DNA from: Crambe crambe
Taxonomy: Eukaryota > Porifera > Demospongiae > Poecilosclerida > Crambeidae
DNA: 64,000 nucleotides
Direction: 5' to 3'
NCBI GenBank assembly: GCA_963924555.1
Contig: OZ004596.1
Span: 3,358,139 to 3,422,138 of the forward strand
Under the pieces are notes generated by a model. That model was not told the DNA's origin, made no database searches, and was given only the letters and a program-made list of their open reading frames with translations. A program made the translations under genes and the position numbers. Position 1 is the stretch's first letter, and each line of letters opens with the position of its first letter. Below are positions 34,514 through 45,403 of this stretch, piece by piece.

Positions 34514-35916
34514 TCAAAATTCTTCAGCTTCCTTTAGTTCTTTATTTTCCTTCCCAAGATCATTCTCCTTCCTTGATTCTTCTGTCATTTTCATTAGTTT
34601 GTCAGTCTCAGCATTCAACAATTTAATTTGATCTATGGAGGTTGCAATAGCTTGTATCAACAATAGATCTACTCTAACATTCCTCCCATGCCTATGGCAC
34701 TAAAATTTTACTGAATCGTGTCTCCGACATGGACTTCAGTTGCTGACACATTTCCTGCAGCTGCAAAATTTCTGCATCCTGATAATTATAATTATTTTGT
34801 GTGAAAGAGTACAATTATTAGCTATTTAGCTAATAGTAGTGACCTTTATGATAAGAAAAGAAGACAATTCTTTAATTTCATTATTGATGCGTTTTTCTGC
34901 AACATGGAAAGCAGCAACCTTTTCTTCTGTTGATAATAAAATTAATGAGATTGGGGGAAGGGGGCATTAATAAATCATCATCTACAAAAAAATCTAGTCA
35001 GTCTAGTGGCATGTGGATATCAAGTCAAGTCTAGGTGATGTGATGGTTTATCCCCACCCAAATAATATAAGCAAGCCATGATTACGAGTAGCTATGATCT
35101 ATACCATTTTCTCGTGTGTGCTCTTGTAATGACTTCAGATTCTCCATACCTTCAGCTACCATTCTCTATTATAATAAAACAATCATTATAGCAAAATTAG
35201 CCTTGAAAGACTTTGTTACCTCCATTATCTTAATTGCACCTATAACCTTATCACATGTCACATAAACTTTTTCTGGATCCTTAAAATCATATTTTTCAGC
35301 TTCTTTTTGAAACAATAGCTTCATTTCCTCAAATAAGTCAAATAATTCTCCATAAATCATCTTCATTCCATTTGCTCCTGGTTTTATTGCAAATTGTAGT
35401 CATTCATTAGAATACACATTGGCTGGGATGAAGTTTACCTTGTCTTCTTCTATGGGTGCTTCTTTGACATCTTAGTACAAGAAACAAACTGTACTACAGC
35501 AACAATAATAATTTAATATAATTGAACTGCGCAATTAATACTATAGCTACTCACTACACATAGGATTAAGCACGAATACCACAGATAGGTATGAATCCCT
35601 ACGGCTGAATGACCACATGAAGTGGAATATCTCAACTTATTCAATAAATTATATAGCATGGTTTTTGGATGACAAATCCAGCAGAGTGGCCTCTTAGTAG
35701 ATAACGTGTCAGATGTACACAATTGATGACTTTTACAAGTTCCACCTGTAACTAAGCTGGTAGCTAATGGTGTCGGATAGAGCATATACAGACACCTATG
35801 ACTAATGGCTTACCATCAATACAGTTCATCACACATAGTGGGAAAGTGAGATAGAAGATTATTGCCAAGGTAGTCACATAGACCAAGAGAAGGATGTAAG
35901 TATTGAGGAGTAACAT
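34514..35916 (-). CDS. Membrane-anchored coiled-coil protein, paralogue 2 (284 aa, family unknown)
   Basis: Eight exons on the minus strand: 35916-35814, 35745-35555, 35493-35439, 35377-35220, 35165-35105, 34926-34844, 34778-34712 and 34650-34514 (855 nt, phases consistent). It has the same layout as 31681-33358: an N-terminal hydrophobic start (MLLLNTYILLLVYVTTLAII), an outside region with several Cys, a second hydrophobic segment (LWYSCLILCV plus YSLFLVLR) followed by RCQRSTHRRRQ, then a helical, coiled-coil cytosolic part. Paired motifs include EAEKYDFKDPE against EAEKYNLKNPE, and EILQLQEMCQQLKSMSE against EIEKLQQIVHQLQSKSE. It lacks the 21-codon exon 4 of paralogue 1 and has a shorter C-terminus. 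The donor of exon 2 could also be three bases earlier. Function unknown. Confidence 0.75.
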
Positions 35917-35939
35917 GGCTACATATGCTAGTGTTTAGT

Positions 35940-35990
35940 GCGCGCTATGGCGCATGCGCACGCTATGTATCGCGCGCGTCACACGCAGCT
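35940..35990 (-). promoter_or_regulatory. CpG-rich promoter with NRF1-type palindrome, coiled-coil gene 2
   Basis: GCGCATGCGC (35950-35959) lies in a short CpG-rich stretch 34 bp upstream of the ATG at 35916, as in paralogue 1, so the promoter was duplicated with the gene. Confidence 0.6.
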
Positions 35991-36025
35991 CAGTACACAG
36001 TAGCGCTAGCGTACTTTCTACATCA

Positions 36026-36230
36026 GCTGCAAAAATGAAAAGGGACTATCAACCGACTACATCATATCTAGCTCTACAAAATCACACCTTTTGAAGCTAC
36101 TTTTGTATCAACAGTAGGGTGGATTACACTGCACCCTACAATTATGGTATGGCCAAGGTAGCATCCAGGCCTCGAACCGTACTCCCATATCAACTGGGTA
36201 GCTTTGAACATAAGAAAGCAGCCTGAATAA
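36026..36230 (-). pseudogene. Degenerate HAUS8 exon fragment
   Basis: Resembles 39665-40000, which spans two HAUS8 exons (39726-39805 and 39871-39997) with the intervening introns shortened. Shared stretches include AAAATCACACCTTTTGAA and GGTAGCATCCAG. The coding frame is lost. It lies about 110 bp upstream of coiled-coil gene 2. Confidence 0.7.
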
Positions 36231-36828
36231 CAATAATAGGGTACATAACTTTGTATAATAGCTACATAAGCTAGTCATGATTATTTTTATCATGCCATGA
36301 AATAATTATGTGTACATTAATTCTGCCACATAATAAAAGAGCTAATTGTATGGAGCTAAGGCACAACAAATGGTGGGTCTTGATTAGAGGCTGCAATGGG
36401 GTTTTGGATATTAAGCATATAATAAGGCATAATATTGTGTGAAGACTACACTGCACTGATAGTAGGTGCCACTTGAGTACTCTCATCCTTCTTTTGGCCT
36501 CGTAAATCACTGCCTTTCGAAATGGTGCTTAGCATCTGATGATGTAAGCACACTCGATATAGCTAGCTAGTCTAGTGAAAGGTCTCCAGCATGTCACTTT
36601 AATTATGATTCCATGTGTGTGTGGACCAGTTTGGGGTCTAGCCATGTCTGATTGTGTTACGAAGTGCGTGGCCAGTGAGGGTGAAATATTTGTAAGTGGA
36701 ACTTGTACAATTGTACACCTAACTAAGCCAGCTGGTATCTAAGTTTTGAAATCAGAAATATCAAACAAACCCCTAAATGAACAACAAACTGTTAAAAGTT
36801 TATCTGTAGGGTAAGAAATTCAGAACAG
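36231..36828. other. Spacer
   Basis: No gene or repeat recognised. AT-rich; the open frame at 36271-36510 has no splice or similarity support. Confidence 0.5.
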
Positions 36829-37751
36829 CTATATCTTCCAAACGTTCAATGCCAAAGCTATTTCCCATCCAGCGAAAACTCCACATAATATTGCTCCAAT
36901 AATGCTGAATGCCTGCATGATAGATACAATGTCATAATTAGCTACAAAGTGCAGATTTTTAGTCTGAAGGTACTCGTGTTCTCTCAACTTCTCTGCCACA
37001 ATAATGACTAGTGTGATAAAGCCACACCATTTTCACTATGATTAGCTACTGGACTTACAGCACAACTTGATGCACTGCTCAATTGGCTGCTTAAACGTAC
37101 ACTCGTAATGAGATTTGTAGTGGCATCATCGTTAACACTTAGAGGAGAATTACTGACAGCTGCTAATATTCCACCTATGAAGAGGAACACAGCTTGGGCA
37201 ATGCTTGAACCAATGGACTGCAGAGAGGGGAAAGGAGAATGGGAAAAAAGCAACTATTAAAACAATCAAGAGACAGCTTTATGCCATGTGCCTTTGGCAC
37301 TTCTTATCCTTACCCGAATAAAATAATTTTTTTTGAGTATTTCAAGTGAGGTGAAGCCACTCAGTTTCAGAATGAGAGTTATAAAGTGATCCATGCTGCT
37401 CACAAAACCAGCAAATAGCACAATAGCAACTGCTGGTATTGCCAATGCATCTGGTAGTATGTGGAAGCCATATAAAGAAATACTTTGAAGAGTTGTTTTA
37501 AGAAAAACTCCTGCAGATACACAAGCTGGGAAAGCTCCAAACTGCAAAGAAGACACAAATAATTAGTTTTTAAAATGTCTTCATGTGGGTTATCTTTGTT
37601 CAATAGCTTAAGTGGAAGAACAGCTTAAAGGTAGTCGAAATTAAATTACGCTGCATACCACAAGTATAAGAATCCTCAGGACTATTTCCACAATTCCTTG
37701 CCAGTAAGTCCAGATTTTTCTCTGTCCCACTGTGTACACTGAAGGTTCCAT
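36829..37751 (-). CDS. Four-membrane-segment protein, paralogue A (187 aa, family unknown)
   Basis: Exons on the minus strand: 37751-37659, 37541-37314, 37217-37059 and 36912-36829. Every junction is in phase 0. It starts MEPSVYTVGQRKIWTYWQGI. Four hydrophobic stretches follow: about residues 22-50 (ending FGAFPACVSAGVF), 60-85 (LAIPAVAIVLFAGFV), 108-128 (SIAQAVFLFIGGILAAV) and 161-180 (AFSIIGAILCGVFAGWEIAL). A basic loop and a Ser/Thr-rich loop lie between them. It matches the plus-strand paralogues B and C in exon count, phases and motifs (WTYWQGIVEIVLR, SAG, SIGS, SSASSCA, GAIL-G-AGWEI). It is more diverged from them than they are from each other. Known families such as MS4A share this topology, but I see no diagnostic motif. 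Confidence 0.8.
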
Positions 37752-37816
37752 CCTCTTCACTGCTGCACTATTGGAAGATTATACTGCAGTAGGAATGGTT
37801 TATTTCCTGCAGGAAG

Positions 37817-38100
37817 TCTATTTAAATAGAGTGCAATGAAGAGAACTGTCATCGACAACACTTGAAAATTCAGGCTGTATCAAGCCAAATATTAAGGCTG
37901 AATAGCCAGTCAACAGAGAAAATTGATTGGATAATTATTCAGCAATATACATGCTGTGCTTTAATATACTGAACAATTTCCCAATTTCATGTGAGAATTA
38001 ACAGCCTCAAGTTGAGATTGCAAGTTTTTGGTATACTATTTCCCAATTCCATGTAAGAATCGACAGTATTCAGTTAATCAAGTTGAGGTTCTGAAAGTTA
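37817..38100 (-). promoter_or_regulatory. Promoter of paralogue A: TATTTAAA box and repeated TTCCCAATTCCATGTGAGAA motif
   Basis: On the minus strand, TTCATTGCACTCTATTTAAA with the following AGACTTC (about 37815-37840) is shared with paralogue C and, more loosely, with B. Further upstream, two copies of a motif of about 60-70 bp (about 37941-38005 and 38029-38075) match three copies upstream of paralogue B (43884-44165). The core TTCCCAATT resembles the TGGGAA core of CSL/RBPJ sites; that factor assignment is a guess. Confidence 0.6.
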
Positions 38101-38504
38101 AAGTAGGATGACTTGCTTTTTCATAATTGCTAGCTACCAAGTAATCATCACAATGTGGTGATATGAGATGAACACCATTTAAGAACTAAGAACAGAATGG
38201 CTATATTAGCTACATGCACCGTGCACAAGATACAAGGTAGAAGTATAAGTGGTGGCCTACAGGAGACTAAGAGTGGCTTGCACTGACTAAAATTAGTAGT
38301 GCTTCCAGACTTACTGTACCATACAATTAGGACAGCATGAAACTATAACTAGGACAGTATGAACTATCAGATGAACAGATATAGGAATTATCTTGTTAAA
38401 TATTTTTGTGTCTTTACATGCTGTGTTTTTACTGCATCTATAAACTTTAGTAAGTAGTGTTAGGATTGTTAACGCTTCATAGATATGACTTATACACCAT
38501 TTCA
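38101..38504. other. Spacer
   Basis: No gene recognised. AT-rich, between the upstream motif block of paralogue A and the HAUS8 fragment. Confidence 0.5.
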
Positions 38505-38670
38505 GATATACAAACTCATGATGGAAGCTACCTGGCAGAATTTTGGTGGTGCCTCTTCAGCCATCGAGAGTTCTTTCTCCAAGAGAAATGTATCTAGCTA
38601 GACTTCTACAATATTAGGTGAAATTATATTGTATGAAAATACTGTGAATGAGCTGGAGATTGGCCACTAT
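38505..38670 (+). pseudogene. Degenerate HAUS8 fragment in opposite orientation
   Basis: About 38510-38585 matches HAUS8 exon 41027-41166 (ACAAACTCATGATGGAAG, TTCAGCCATC, CCAAGAGA). About 38640-38665 matches the start of exon 40797-40871 (CTGTGAATGAGCTGGAGAT). Non-coding sequence remains between them, so it is a genomic copy and not a processed one. The frame is lost. The real gene is on the minus strand; this piece is on the plus strand. Confidence 0.75.
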
Positions 38671-39583
38671 TTGCACTGTGGATTAAGGTTACTAATCAAA
38701 CCCACAGAAAGTTTAATCAAACCCACAGAAAGTTTATTTGCAATGGTTACACTGGAACTAAATAGTACTGGTTCAATTTAAAGAAGATAACATTCATGTA
38801 CATATCGCAGTGATGAGGACTCTCTACAGTAAGTGAGCTTTCTACTGATATATAAAATGTGGAGTTTAAGTGAAACTAGCTACATGATAAAAAAAAACCT
38901 TTTAGAGAAAACAGCAGCTAACCTATTACCCAGAATCTTTCCCCCCTATAGAAATAGATTCCCCGTTTTGTTCCTGTTTCTTTGATTCCAAGCTACAAGC
39001 ACATACACAACTGACAAACCAACCTGCTTCCTCTATGAGTCAATTTAATTAATATTAGAAATAAAAATTATGCTAATTACAATCTGGACACTTTTTTGTG
39101 AAATTTTTTGTACTTTTTCCACCTTTAAACTTACCATAGCTTGGGAATGGAGTGTTCAAATACTGAAATGCATAATATTAATATAAAAAAAGTATCATTT
39201 GAAATTTTTTTTGTGATTTTTCATGTTGTTTTTTTTCCTACAAAAATGCCACCCTTGACCTCCCTCATCAAAACCACTTCTTCCAATCTGGTATTTGTTG
39301 GTACTCTCTCCACTCTTGTGAATTGACTGATGGTATAGTGAATTGACTGTAAGTATTGGTCTTAATTGAAATTAAGATATTGAGCAAAAGTTTTTTTCTC
39401 AATGAATGAAAAACTGTAAGCTGAAATGAAGATTAAAATTAATAAGTATCTGGTTTGCGATATTTCTTCTCAAATTGTAGGCTGGTCTCTTTGGTATGAG
39501 CATGCAGAAGTTTGGACAATTCTTCCCTGCATCTGTAGAGCAGCATGGATAATAAATACACAAATCATGAAATGTATAATGAT
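38671..39583. other. Spacer 3' of HAUS8
   Basis: No gene recognised. AT-rich sequence with a direct repeat of AATCAAACCCACAGAAAGTTT near 38695-38735. Confidence 0.5.
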
Positions 39584-40556
39584 TTACCTATCAAGCTCAT
39601 GGTATTCATTATCCAACACCTTGAAAATTGCATCAGACGAGGAAGAAAAATCAGATACCTAGTGAGTGCAAAAACAAAAAGGGACCACAAATCATAAATC
39701 ACCCATAGCTCCACTAAAATCACACCTTTTGAAACTTTTCTCTCACTGCAGCATTTATCTCACCCAATAATGATTCACAGTCCGCCAACTCTGCTTCTAT
39801 TACTTCTGTATCAAACAGTGAATATCCATTATGCTTAAAAAATTGTTCATGAGTTAAAATTTATAATTACCTTCATCAACAGATAAGACGCCCTCTAATG
39901 GTATGTTATGCCGGGTAGCATCCAGGGCTCGAGCCATATTCCCATGTTGCTGTTGCAGTAGGGGCAGTTTCGAACATAAAGGCCCAAGGCTATTCAACTG
40001 TATCACAAAAATTACAGGTGTGCTTCAATTAAAATTATCGATAGTATGATAATTTAACTCAACAGCAGAGATTTGAAGATTAGCTATAGAGCCTATTAGC
40101 TCCTAAAAGCCATGCATAGGAATACTTGCTCACTCGCTGTGACTCAAATGTTGCACATTGCCCTAGTTATGTGTATGCTGAGGGTAGCACTTATAGTGCT
40201 TATCATGTAACTAAGTAGCAGGCAGCTGCATGCACAGTGTGTGGCATACTTCACTCCCCAAGGAATATGTGACTGTACGTGAAGTGCAACTATTGACAGT
40301 ATGTATGTATGTATGTATGTATGTATGTATGTATGTATGTATGCATGTATGTATGTATGTATGTATGTATGTAACCTAAACTAACATTGTAACATGTACC
40401 TGAACATCCAGAGCATTATCCAATACCAAACTTCGTTCTTTAGCTTCTATTTCTCTAGTCAGCACAGAATTTTCTTCCCTTTTATTCTCCACTGCTTTCC
40501 ACAACTCAAATAATTGATTCTGTGTAGTAGTAACTGAGATGATGGTGCAAATCTTG

Positions 40557-40595
<39 letters not shown>

Positions 40596-43475
40596 GTGTG
40601 GTACCTCATTTGAATGATCAAAATTAACTATCATGGTCTTAAATTGAACTCTTGAGTCATTTGCACATACATACCTTAGCCTCTGTCTCTTGATGCCTCA
40701 GAGCTTTGGCAGACTACATAAGAAATTGGATATTCATTTTCATGGGTCTATACTGGCATGAATGGAATTTAGCAGACTTCATAACTAAAATCTTACTGTA
40801 ACATCCAGGTAAGTGGACTGAATCAAACGGTGGTAGAGCAGTTCCATCTCCAACTCATTCACAGGATTTTTCTACAATTTTCAAAACATTATGTTTTAAT
40901 ATAAGGGCTTAAAGCAACCCTTATGTGGATTCCCGAACCATGAAATACAAGAATCATGCCATTGCAGGTGTACAAGTCAACTATGTCATTTATCTACAGT
41001 AACTTTTTTGTGCTATTAAATATCACCTCATTAATTGTAGGTGGGCGGGCACTTCTCTTAAAGGAAGAATTCTTGATGGCTGAAGCACCACAAAACTCTG
41101 CCAGATAACTTCCATCATGAGTTTGTACACCCCCTCCATACTGAAATGGTGTTGAAGTAGTTATACCTATGATGTCCAAACAAACAGTATCATGCAAAGA
41201 AAATATTTTAACAAGCAAATTAGTGTGGTTTCGAACAGGGTTAATGAGGCACAAGAATTGCTTTTTAAACATCTCTCTCTACGCCAATGCACATATACCA
41301 ATGACACCAGTACACACGATTGTACACAGCCTTACCCTTAGAAGGAACTACTGGTGTTAGAGAAAGTTCCTCCTGAAGATATGATGCACTGACGGGGATT
41401 TTCTTTGATCTTGGAGGTGCTGTAGGAATCTTGAATCCTCCTTCCACTACTGGTTTAACTTTGCTCTGAGATCTTGGGAGCTAGAGACAGACATATGGAT
41501 GAAATTACACTGTACCATTATAACTATATATAAATAACCTTGGAAGTTTTGGTCCTTGAAACTGTTCCAGACTGTGTGTTGACACTTACTATACTTGATG
41601 ATTGCTTCTTGTCACTAGTTCCTGACATGTAGCGTGAAGCAATTGTGCGCCCTTAAAGAAGAATTTTATTTAAATTACAGACTAACATATTTGCTGAACT
41701 CATTGCAGAGCCTGAATTATCCATTCACTGTGGCCTAACAGCTGTGTAATACTTCTTCCCCAACCTTAATGAAACCCTGGGTCATCATCAATACACAATG
41801 CTTCTGCACCAGGAATCCATAATACTTGTTATCATGCAACTATAGTCAATCACCTTTCTTTTTCTTCTTTACTGAAGACACAGTTGATTGATCAGGTTGC
41901 CTTGATGAACCTGAAAGGAGAATAATGACCATGCCAATTATGCAACCTATGGGGTCCAAACAGTTGTCCCCTTTTCTGGTTTACTTAGTATACATCAGCT
42001 AGTGGTAATTAGTACTTTGTGCATACTAACTCACTATTGGTAGTGGATTGCTTCCTAAATGAATCCTTTTCACCACCTTTATCACTATGCATCGTGCTCC
42101 TATGCCTCCTGGATGAATCTATGACACCTTCTTTAGCATTCTCATGCCTCCTGGATACTTCACTGTGTATCGTGCTCTCATGCTTCCTGGATGAATCTTT
42201 ATCACTTGTTTTATTATCGTGCATTGTACTCTCATGTACATCCACATCACTTGCTTCATCTTCACATATCGTGCTCTTGCAGACTTTATGTATGACGTCC
42301 CCTTTCATCCCTTTATCGTGTGGCAGAGGAAGTGCCACAGAAGAAGGAACAGCCTCAGCATGAAGGGTATTATCCAAGTCTACAAATGTGAAACATGATC
42401 AAGTTACAATAATGAATTCATTTTTAATTTTAGAGAGAGAGTCCATGTATTATCAGGCATTGGCCACAAGGATGAAGTACTTTACACAGACAGCAATCAA
42501 GCAATCTTCTTGAACTTAGATACAATACATGTAAAAGGAAATCTTGCTCAGTGTTTCATGGAAATGCCATGCTAGTCAACTCTGAAACCAAGTTCCAGTT
42601 ACTTGAAACCATGTTCACTACTGAAACCATGTTCCACTTACATTTCCAGAAATAGTTTAGAACTTAAGGGTTTGAGTTTCTGAGTCTGGTACTACAAACA
42701 TCACAAGAACTTGTACATCAGAACATAGAAAGACATACCTTGCTGTGACTTGGCAGACACTGCCTTTTGATCATTAAAATCAGAGCTAAACCGGTTCCGC
42801 TGGCCGGCATCTTCTTTGAAATGCGATATCACTTTCACAGGAGAAGGAACTCTCACAGATGTTGTCTGCAGGATAATCCAATTGAAAAATAGAACTATTA
42901 TGGTGAAAATAAGTTCCATAATACCCTGCCCCTAATTAATCAACTCTTCTCAGTGATTCCAACTAATGCACACCCTAAAACTTCACTACATACCTCAAGT
43001 GAAATAGAATTAGAAACAGCAACACCACCACTACTGTCGGCATCCACCAGCAATACTTGATTTCTGGCTTCCACAGGTACTGAGTGCTGAAATAGCAGTA
43101 TGAAGAATAACCCTCATCCTACTTCTTGCTAATTCCCAGTCCCTGCATGTTGCACTAGCTAAGGGGAGGAGGGGGCTTTTGTACCTAATGATGGGGCTGG
43201 AGCATTCTTTTAATGTTTAATCATCTTAGCCAGACCATACACACAGCTATTTTGAAAGAAACTGTTTATGAACTTTGATCAAGTATTGCATCATGTGATA
43301 ATATAAAGACATGAAGAGTATCTTCACTCTGACATTAAACTGACTAATTAGCTCATTTCTCACCATGTCATGAATAGTATGTGTGGGAACTCTCTTTTCT
43401 GAGATGATTTTGGGATGTACAGGGAGGCCATCTTCGCTGTCTGAAGGAGACAAGGAATGGGTATGACTTCGAAAT
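39584..43475 (-). CDS. HAUS8: HAUS augmin-like complex subunit 8 (5' end not found; about 548 aa visible)
   Basis: Augmin binds existing microtubules and recruits gamma-tubulin for branching nucleation in the spindle; subunit 8 supplies microtubule binding. Fourteen exons on the minus strand have consistent phases: 43475-43364, 43086-42994, 42865-42739, 42379-42035, 41910-41854, 41651-41539, 41480-41336, 41166-41027, 40871-40797, 40713-40675, 40519-40400, 39997-39871, 39805-39726 and 39658-39584 (TAA). Diagnostic motifs: a basic, Ser-rich stretch then GRTIASRYM, like the HAUS8 GGRVIESRYL region; helical exons NPVNELEMELLYHRL and KALRHQETEAK; ARALDATRHNIPLEGV, like the HAUS8 ALDTTRHELPV motif; and ELADCESLLGEI, like the HELVTTQRLLGEL region. 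Exon 42379-42035 is an unusual charged insert with repeated HEST/SRRH motifs. Human HAUS8 is 410 aa, so the N-terminal part is longer here. The first exon should lie upstream of 43475. Confidence 0.85.
40300..40373 (+). repeat. (ATGT)n microsatellite
   Basis: About 18 tandem ATGT units with one ATGC variant, in a HAUS8 intron. Confidence 0.95.
40559..40594 (+). repeat. Poly-G tract (36 G)
   Basis: Longest homopolymer in the window, in a HAUS8 intron about 40 bp from exon 40519-40400. On the transcribed strand it is a C36 run upstream of the splice acceptor. Confidence 0.95.
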
Positions 43476-43865
43476 CTGCAAATGTGAATAAAATTACAAA
43501 ACTGTAATTAAATATTATTGTAATTGCTTATGCTAAGAAATTAAAAGTTCTCTACTTTTAGTCACATCGCTATAAACACAGGTAAGTTGCTTTTCATTTA
43601 GTTTTGTGTAGCTGACATCTTTTTTTTTCTTCTTCTTCTTTTTCTTTTTTTCTACTAAGAGGAAGACACATTTTTGTTCAGAGCTCCACTGGAAATAGGG
43701 GTTAACCAAACTAAGTGCAAATGAGCAAGTCTTCTTTGTTGACTGCAATTTGGATCCTCTATCATTGACTTGACTTGCCTTCAATGAGATTCATTAATGT
43801 CAACCAACCAAACGAAACAAAATTAAAAACAACAACTATAAACAAAAAAAAAACAACTTTCAAGA
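43476..43865 (-). other. Region that should hold the HAUS8 5' end
   Basis: A Lys-rich open stretch (43533-43784) with an A-rich run at about 43619-43652 is seen, but no clear ATG-containing exon with a phase-2 donor to match exon 43475-43364. The promoter and first exon are not resolved. Confidence 0.4.
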
Positions 43866-44165
43866 ACCTCAACTTGATTAACTGAATACTGTTAATTCTC
43901 ACATGGAATTGGGAAATAGTTCAATATACCAAAGCACAGTATGCATTGCTGAATGGGTGTGCAAGGAATCATCCCAACTGTCTCTATCTCTACGCAGAGG
44001 TAGAAACTCAACTGTTGATTTTCATATTGAATTGGGAAATTTGGTCAGTATACCAAAGCACAGCATGCATTGCTGAATAGATCCCAGGTGTCTGTATAAA
44101 CTTCCACTTGATGACTGTTAATTCTCACATGGAATTGGGAAATTGTTCAGTGTATTAAAGCAATG
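43866..44165 (+). repeat. Three diverged copies of a promoter-proximal motif upstream of paralogue B
   Basis: Three imperfect repeats of about 70-110 bp contain CTCACATGGAATTGGGAAAT, TATACCAAAGCACAG and ATGCATTGCTGAAT. They match, in reverse orientation, two copies upstream of paralogue A (37941-38075). They lie 370-650 bp before the ATG of paralogue B. Either the motif came along with the gene duplication or it is a regulatory module. Confidence 0.8.
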
Positions 44166-44443
44166 CATGCATTGTGCAAGTGGAAGTGGTTAAAAATAAT
44201 CAGCCTGTGTATCTCTGCACAGAATTAGAAATAACTGCCAGCCCCCCTAGGCTACTTTCTGTGCAAAATAACTATGGCCTTCTATTTGTCCAGGCAGTTG
44301 GCCCATTTGGCTGGTTGCTCACACACACTTTTGTCTCCTATGGCCACTCAACATCATCAGATGCTATAATTAATAACATTCAAAAGCTGTTGGCTATTTA
44401 CCCTATGCAAGTGTGAGGAAAAACAAACAATTTATGACTGCGC

Positions 44444-44453
44444 TATATTTAAA
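44444..44453 (+). promoter_or_regulatory. Core promoter of paralogue B
   Basis: TATATTTAAA followed by CTGACTTC, 81 bp before the ATG at 44534. Paralogues A and C have TATTTAAA followed by AGACTTC at a comparable place. Confidence 0.65.
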
Positions 44454-44533
44454 CTGACTTCTATAGGGGAACAAAATTATCATTTGTTACTGCAACTAAG
44501 AATATATTATTCCAATAGTGAAGCAGTTAAGAC

Positions 44534-45403
44534 ATGGAGTCATCAGAAAATACAGTGCGAGTGAATAAAGTCTGGACTTACTGGCAAGGAAGAGTGGAAA
44601 TAGTCCTGAGGATTCTTGTAATAGTGGTATGTTTTAGCCTTCTTATTAACTAAGATATCAGACCAAGACTTTTTTTTTTGTTTTTTTTTTTTTTTTGCAT
44701 CTTCTTTACAGTGGACTTTTCCAGCCGTCGTATCTGCAGGAGTTTTGAGTGGAACAACTCTTTATATTTCCATCCATATGCAAGTGAATAATGCCTTTCT
44801 AGTACCACTACCAAATGCATTAGGGATTGCACTAGCAGGAGGTGTCCTTGTGCTATGTTATGGTGTTTTTGGGGGCACATGGCAGTTGATGGTTCTCATT
44901 CTGAGGTTAAGAGGCTTCGTCACAGTTGAAAAAATCAGAAGACACTTTGCTAAGGTAATGCATATTCTACAGATAATTGCAATCATTGATGAAGGAGGTT
45001 CTTTGAAGAACAATCATCGCCATCAAAGATTCTAACCAATAATCCAGCACTGTAGTTTGCCTTGCTTATTTTTCCATCCTCCTATCCTCTCTCTGCAGTC
45101 TATTGGTTCCACCATTGCCCAAGCTGTGCTCCTCTTCATGGGTGGAATACTAGCAGGTGTATTCAGTAATTCTCCTAACAATGATGCGATCATTACGAGT
45201 ATACATAGCAGCCAATTGAGCAGTGCATCAAGCTGTGCTGTAAGTACCACCAAATCTCACAATTACTTTTGTATGCATCTCTTGTACACATAAATATACA
45301 GGCATTCAGCATAATTGGAGCAATATTATATGGATCTCTTGCCGGATGGGAAATAGCTTTAGTAAACATTTGGAAGACAGAGCTGTATCAAATTTCTTCT
45401 TGA
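44534..45403 (+). CDS. Four-membrane-segment protein, paralogue B (192 aa, family unknown)
   Basis: Exons 44534-44626, 44712-44954, 45099-45239 and 45302-45403, all in phase 0, ending TGA. It starts MESSENTVRVNKVWTYWQGR. Hydrophobic segments: about 22-50 (VEIVLRILVIVWTFPAVVSAG), 70-95 (ALGIALAGGVLVLCYGVFGG), 113-135 (SIGSTIAQAVLLFMGGILAG) and 160-178 (AFSIIGAILYGSLAGWEIAL). The loop after segment 2 is basic (RLRGFVTVEKIRRHFAK) and so probably cytosolic. The last exon is six residues longer than in paralogue C. The head-to-tail neighbour at 46929 is its closest relative. No family is recognised. Confidence 0.82.

Noticed and set aside
41540-41653. An 18-bp intron inside HAUS8 exon 41651-41539 (GTAAGT...CACAG)
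   Set aside because: Too short to splice; reading straight through keeps the frame.
44174-44416. 80-codon plus-strand frame (LLSVQNNYGLLFVQAVGPFG...)
   Set aside because: No splice or promoter signals of its own, overlaps the upstream motif block of paralogue B and matches nothing I know; left as spacer.
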